Shown: piece by piece, positions 60,207 through 64,000 of the stretch
Position numbering within the stretch: position 1 is the stretch's first letter
How the letters are laid out: the number at the start of each line of letters is the position of its first letter
Assembly (NCBI GenBank): GCA_949752795.1
Contig: OX457059.1
Span: 176,402,242-176,466,241 of the forward strand
From: Hyperoodon ampullatus
Lineage: Eukaryota > Chordata > Mammalia > Artiodactyla > Ziphiidae
DNA: 64,000 bases
Reading direction: 5' to 3'
Position numbers and translations under genes: made by a program
The notes under the pieces: generated by a model
Database searches by the model: none
Seen by the model: the letters and a program-made list of their open reading frames with translations, nothing else
Told to the model about the DNA's origin: nothing

Positions 60207-61806
60207 ATGCTGCTCCCGAGTCATGCCCTGACAGTGTCCCCAGCTAAGGACCTGATGCTAGGCCTCACTCGGGCCCTGTTGCTCTCCCTACGTGAGGCTC
60301 TGACGCTGTCCCTACGTGAAGCCCTGACACTGGTTCTAAAGAAGGCCCCGATATTCTCAGTAACTAATGTGTTGACACTATACCTGGGTCATGTCCTGAC
60401 AGTATACCTAGATCTTAACTTATCCTTGTCTTTAGCTAAAGTCGAGCCTCTTATGGCAACTAAAGCCCTGATGCTATGCTTAACTCAGGCCCTGAATTTA
60501 GCCCCAAGGCCGTGATACTGTCCCTAACTAAGGCACTGATATTGTCCCTAAGTAAGGGCGGTACTCTCTTCCTAACTCTGGCCCTGCAATTATATATAAC
60601 AAAGGCTCTGACGCTCATCCTAACCAAGGCCCTGACACTATCCCTCACTAAGGCCCTGACACTACTTCTAACTCAGGCCCTGACATTATACCTAAGGAAA
60701 GGCTCTGATGCTAAGCCTGACTAAGGCCCTGACGTTGACCCTGACTAAGGCCTTGACACTATTCCTAAGTAAGCCCCTAGTCCTAGCCCTAGCCCTAGCC
60801 CCAGCCCCATCCTCAGCCCCAGTCCCAGCTCCTGCCCCAGCTCCTACAGAGGCCTTTATGCTCCTCCTAATCCTTGCCCTGACAGTGTCCTCAACTAAGG
60901 CCTTGACACTACTACTAACTCAGGCCGTGATACTGTCCCTAACTAAGTCCCTGACAGTGTCCCTGACTAATTGCCTGACTCTCCTCCTAACTCTGGCCCT
61001 GCGATTATACATAACAAAGCTCTAACGCTCGTCCTTACAAAGGACCTGGCACTGTCCCTCACTAAGGCCCTGACACTACTTCTAACTCAAGCTCTGACAT
61101 TATACCTAACAAAGGCTGTGATGCTAACCCTAACTAAGGCCCTGACAGTGACCCTAACTAAGGCCTTGACACTATTCCTAACTAAGGCCCTAGCCCTAGC
61201 CCTCCCCTATCCGATCCCCATCCCCATCCCCATCCCCATCCCCATCCCCATGTCCATCCCCATCCCCATTCCCATCCCCAGTCCCTGATGCTGATCCTAC
61301 AGAGGCCCTTATGCTCCTCGTAGGTCTTGCCCTGACACTGTCCCTACCAAAGGCCGTGATACTGGTCCTAAAGAAGGCCCAGGTGCTCTCGATAACTAAG
61401 GCCTTCAAAGTGTCCCTTGCTCCGTTCCTGACTTTATCCCTAGTGCGTAGTTAATGTCCTGCCTCTTACCCTACCTGAAGCCCTAATACTGTCCCTAACT
61501 AAGGCCTTCACTAAGGCCCTGACACTGTTTGTAAGTAAGGCCTGGAAGGTGTCCCTCATGCAGGCACTGCTGCCGGCAATAACTAAAGGCCTAACACTAT
61601 CCTGAGCTAATACACTGACTCATGTCGAACCAAGGTCCTGACACTAACCCTAAGTGAGCCCTGATGCTGGCCCTAAATAAAGCCGTGAGGCTGTCCCTAA
61701 CACAGGCCCTGAAGCTATCCGTAACAGAGGCCTTGACAGTCCACCTAACTTAGGCCCTGATCATTTCTTTAACTAAGACCGTAATGCTGATCCTACGGAG
61801 GCCCTG
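60207..61806 (+). repeat. Higher-order unit U19 (1600 bp)
   Basis: Nearly the same sequence as U20. Shares single ATGTCC interruption in the CCCCAT tract with it. Confidence 0.9.
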
Positions 61807-63410
61807 ATGCTGCTCCCGAGTCATGCCCTGACAGTGTCCCCAGCTAAGGACCTGATGCTAGGCCTCACTCGGGCCCTGTTGCTCTCCCTACGTGAGGCTC
61901 TGACGCTGTCCCTACGTGAAGCCCTGACACTGGTTCTAAAGAAGGCCCCGATATTCTCAGTAACTAATGTGTTGACACTATACCTGGGTCATGTCCTGAC
62001 AGTATACCTAGATCTTAACTTATCCTTGTCTTTAGCTAAAGTCGAGCCTCTTATGGCAACTAAAGCCCTGATGCTATGCTTAACTCAGGCCCTGAATTTA
62101 GCCCCAAGGCCGTGATACTGTCCCTAACTAAGGCACTGATATTGTCCCTAAGTAAGGGCGGTACTCTCTTCCTAACTCTGGCCCTGCAATTATATATAAC
62201 AAAGGCTCTGACGCTCATCCTAACCAAGGCCCTGACACTATCCCTCACTAAGGCCCTGACACTACTTCTAACTCAGGCCCTGACATTATACCTAAGGAAA
62301 GGCTCTGATGCTAAGCCTGACTAAGGCCCTGACGTTGACCCTGACTAAGGCCTTGACACTATTCCTAAGTAAGCCCCTAGTCCTAGCCCTAGGCCTAGCC
62401 CCAGCCTCAGCCCGAGTCCCAGCTCCTGCCCCAGCTCCTACAGAGGCCTTTATGCTCCTCCTAATCCTTGCCCTGACAGTGTCCTCAACTAAGGCCTTGA
62501 CACTACTACTAACTCAGGCCGTGATACTGTCCCTAACTAAGTCCCTGACAGTGTCCCTGACTAATTGCCTGACTCTCCTCCTAACTCTGGCCCTGCGATT
62601 ATACATAACAAAGCTCTAACGCTCGTCCTTACAAACGACCTGGCACTGTCCCTCACTAAGGCCCTGACACTACTTCTAACTCAAGCTCTGACATTATACC
62701 TAACAAAGGCTGTGATGCTAACCCTAACTAAGGCCCTGACAGTGACCCTAACTAAGGCCTTGACACTATTCCTAACTAAGGCCCTAGCCCTAGCCCTCCC
62801 CTATCCGATCCCCATCCCCATCCCCATCCCCATCCCCATCCCCATGTCCATCCCCATCCCCATTCCCATCCCCAGTCCCTGATGCTGATCCTACAGAGGC
62901 CCTTATGCTCCTCCTAGGTCTTGCCCTGACACTGTCCCTACCAAAGGCCGTGATACTGGTCCTAAAGAAGGCCCAGGTGCTCTCGATAACTAAGGCCTTC
63001 AAAGTGTCCCTTGCTCCGTTCCTGACTTTATCCCTAGTGCGTAGTTAATGTCCTGCCTCTTACCCTACCTGAAGCCCTAATACTGTGCCTAACTAAGGCC
63101 CTCACTAGTCATCACTAAGGCCCTGACACTGTTTGTAAGTAAAGCCTGGAAGCTGTCCCTAATGCAGGCCCTGCTGCCGGCAATAACTAAAGGCCTAACA
63201 CTATGCTGAGCTAATATACTGACCCATCTGGAACCAAGGTCCTGCCACTATCCCTAAGTGAGCCCTGATGCTGGCCCTAAATAAAGCCGTGAGGCTGTCC
63301 CTAACACAGGCCCTGAAGCTATCTGTAACGGAGGCCTTGACACTCCACCTAACTTAGGCCCTGATCATGTCTTTAACTAAGACCGTAATGCTGATCCTAC
63401 GGAGGCCCTG
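61807..63410 (+). repeat. Higher-order unit U20 (1604 bp)
   Basis: Front half is indistinguishable by eye from U19. They differ in the CCCTAG/CCCAGC tract, a few single bases, and the AGTCATCACTA segment near the end. Confidence 0.9.
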
Positions 63411-64000
63411 ATGCTGCTCCCGAGTCATGCCCTGACAGTGTCCCCAGCTAAGGACCTGATGCTAGGCCTCACTCGGGCCCTGTCGCTCTCCCTACGTGAG
63501 GGTGTGACGCTGTCCCTACCTGAAGCCCTGACACTGGTTCTAAAGAAGGGCCCGATATTCTCAGTAACTAATGTGTTGACACTATACCTGGGTCATGTCC
63601 TGACAGTATACCTAGATCTTAACTTATCCCTGTCTTTAGCTAAAGTCGAGCCTCTTATGGCAACTAAAGCCCTGATGCTATGCTTAACTCAGGCCCTGAA
63701 TTTAGCCCCAAGGCCGTGATACTGTCCCTAACTAAGGCACTGATATTGTCCCTAAGTAAGGGCGGTACTCTCTTCCTAACTCTGGCCCTGCAATTATATA
63801 TAACAAAGGCTCTGACGCTCATCCTAACCAAGGCCCTGACACTGTCCCTCACTAAGGCCCTGACACTACTTCTAACTCAGGCCCTGACATTATACCTAAG
63901 GAAAGGCTCTGATGCTAAGCCTGACTAAGGCCCTGACGTTGACCCTGACTAAGGCCTTGACACTATTCCTAAGTAAGCCTCAAGTCCTAGCCCTAGCCCT
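63411..64000 (+). repeat. Higher-order unit U21, cut by window end
   Basis: First 590 bases of another unit. The array continues beyond the window. Confidence 0.9.

Larger units (their letters stand above)
27167..64000 (+). repeat. Satellite array, 24-bp monomer with ~1.6-kb higher-order units
   Basis: The whole stretch is tandem monomers of 24 bp, rarely 23 or 25. A typical monomer begins CCCTAACTAAGG and ends with a variable half such as CCCTGACACTGT or CCTTGACACTAC. From 32669 the monomers form higher-order units recognised by fixed landmarks: ATGCTGCTCC(C/T)GAGTCA (unit start used here), TTATATATAACAAAGG, a CCCTAG/CCCAGC tract, a CCCCAT/CCCCGT tract, GCGTAGTTAATGTCC, and CTGCTGCCGGCAATAAC. 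The array runs off the right edge. Unit length is near the delphinid common cetacean satellite as I recall it; identity is unverified. Confidence 0.96.

Noticed and set aside
27207..64000. Many open frames of 60-190 codons, plus and minus (Leu/Thr/Ala-rich, Arg/Val/Ser-rich, Gly-Asp or Ile-Pro runs)
   Set aside because: They repeat with the satellite, follow from a period of eight codons, occur on both strands of the same DNA, and have no domain. They are not genes.
27167..64000. CRISPR-like array
   Set aside because: Repeats are contiguous and diverged with no unique spacers, and the DNA is mammalian.

Overview
This is repeat-dominated nuclear DNA from a mammal, most likely a toothed whale or dolphin. 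The evidence is the seven tRNA-derived SINEs of the cetacean/hippo CHR type, a young cetartiodactyl-type LINE-1, and a tandem satellite with a period of about 1.6 kb. That period is close to the roughly 1.58 kb I recall for the delphinid form of the common cetacean satellite; sequence identity with it is unchecked. I see no bacterial or viral genes and no convincing cellular protein-coding gene. The only long intact reading frame with a recognisable product is LINE-1 ORF1.

Layout. 1-3.6 kb: mostly unassigned GC-rich sequence with a CA tract, a 55-bp minisatellite and an old LINE-1 scrap. 3.6-6.25 kb: a nuclear copy of mitochondrial DNA (NUMT) running tRNA-Tyr, cox1, tRNA-Ser, tRNA-Asp, cox2 (cut short), with cox1 split by a SINE that has clear target-site duplications. 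6.3-9.55 kb: old LINE-1 sequence with two SINEs. 9.6-9.8 kb: a degenerate interstitial telomere (TTAGGG-like on +). 9.8-12 kb: unassigned. 12-15.5 kb: an old LINE-1 split by a solo-LTR-like insertion that itself carries two SINEs. 15.95-20.83 kb: a structurally full-length young LINE-1 on the minus strand with intact ORF1 but most of ORF2 deleted. 20.8-23.7 kb: more LINE-1, including one with a 5' inversion. 23.7-24.9 kb: unassigned.

From 24.9 kb to the right edge the DNA is a satellite built on a 24-bp monomer. The block at 24.9-26.1 kb runs in the opposite orientation to everything from 27.2 kb on; a short spacer and a LINE-1 3' fragment (26.2-27.17 kb) lie at the switch. The array from 27.2 to about 32 kb is an irregular, more diverged edge family. 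From 32.67 kb it is a regular higher-order array: 20 complete units and one partial unit, usually 1585-1641 bp, with three deletion variants of 1094-1195 bp.

The parts fit a subtelomeric or heterochromatic region: degenerate telomeric DNA, an inverted satellite junction, an actively homogenising array, and layered retrotransposon insertions that give a relative chronology. Because 24 bp is eight codons, the array is open in reading frames on both strands. The many 60-190 residue leucine/threonine/alanine-rich, arginine-rich or Gly-Asp-rich frames there are by-products of the repeat and are not annotated as genes.
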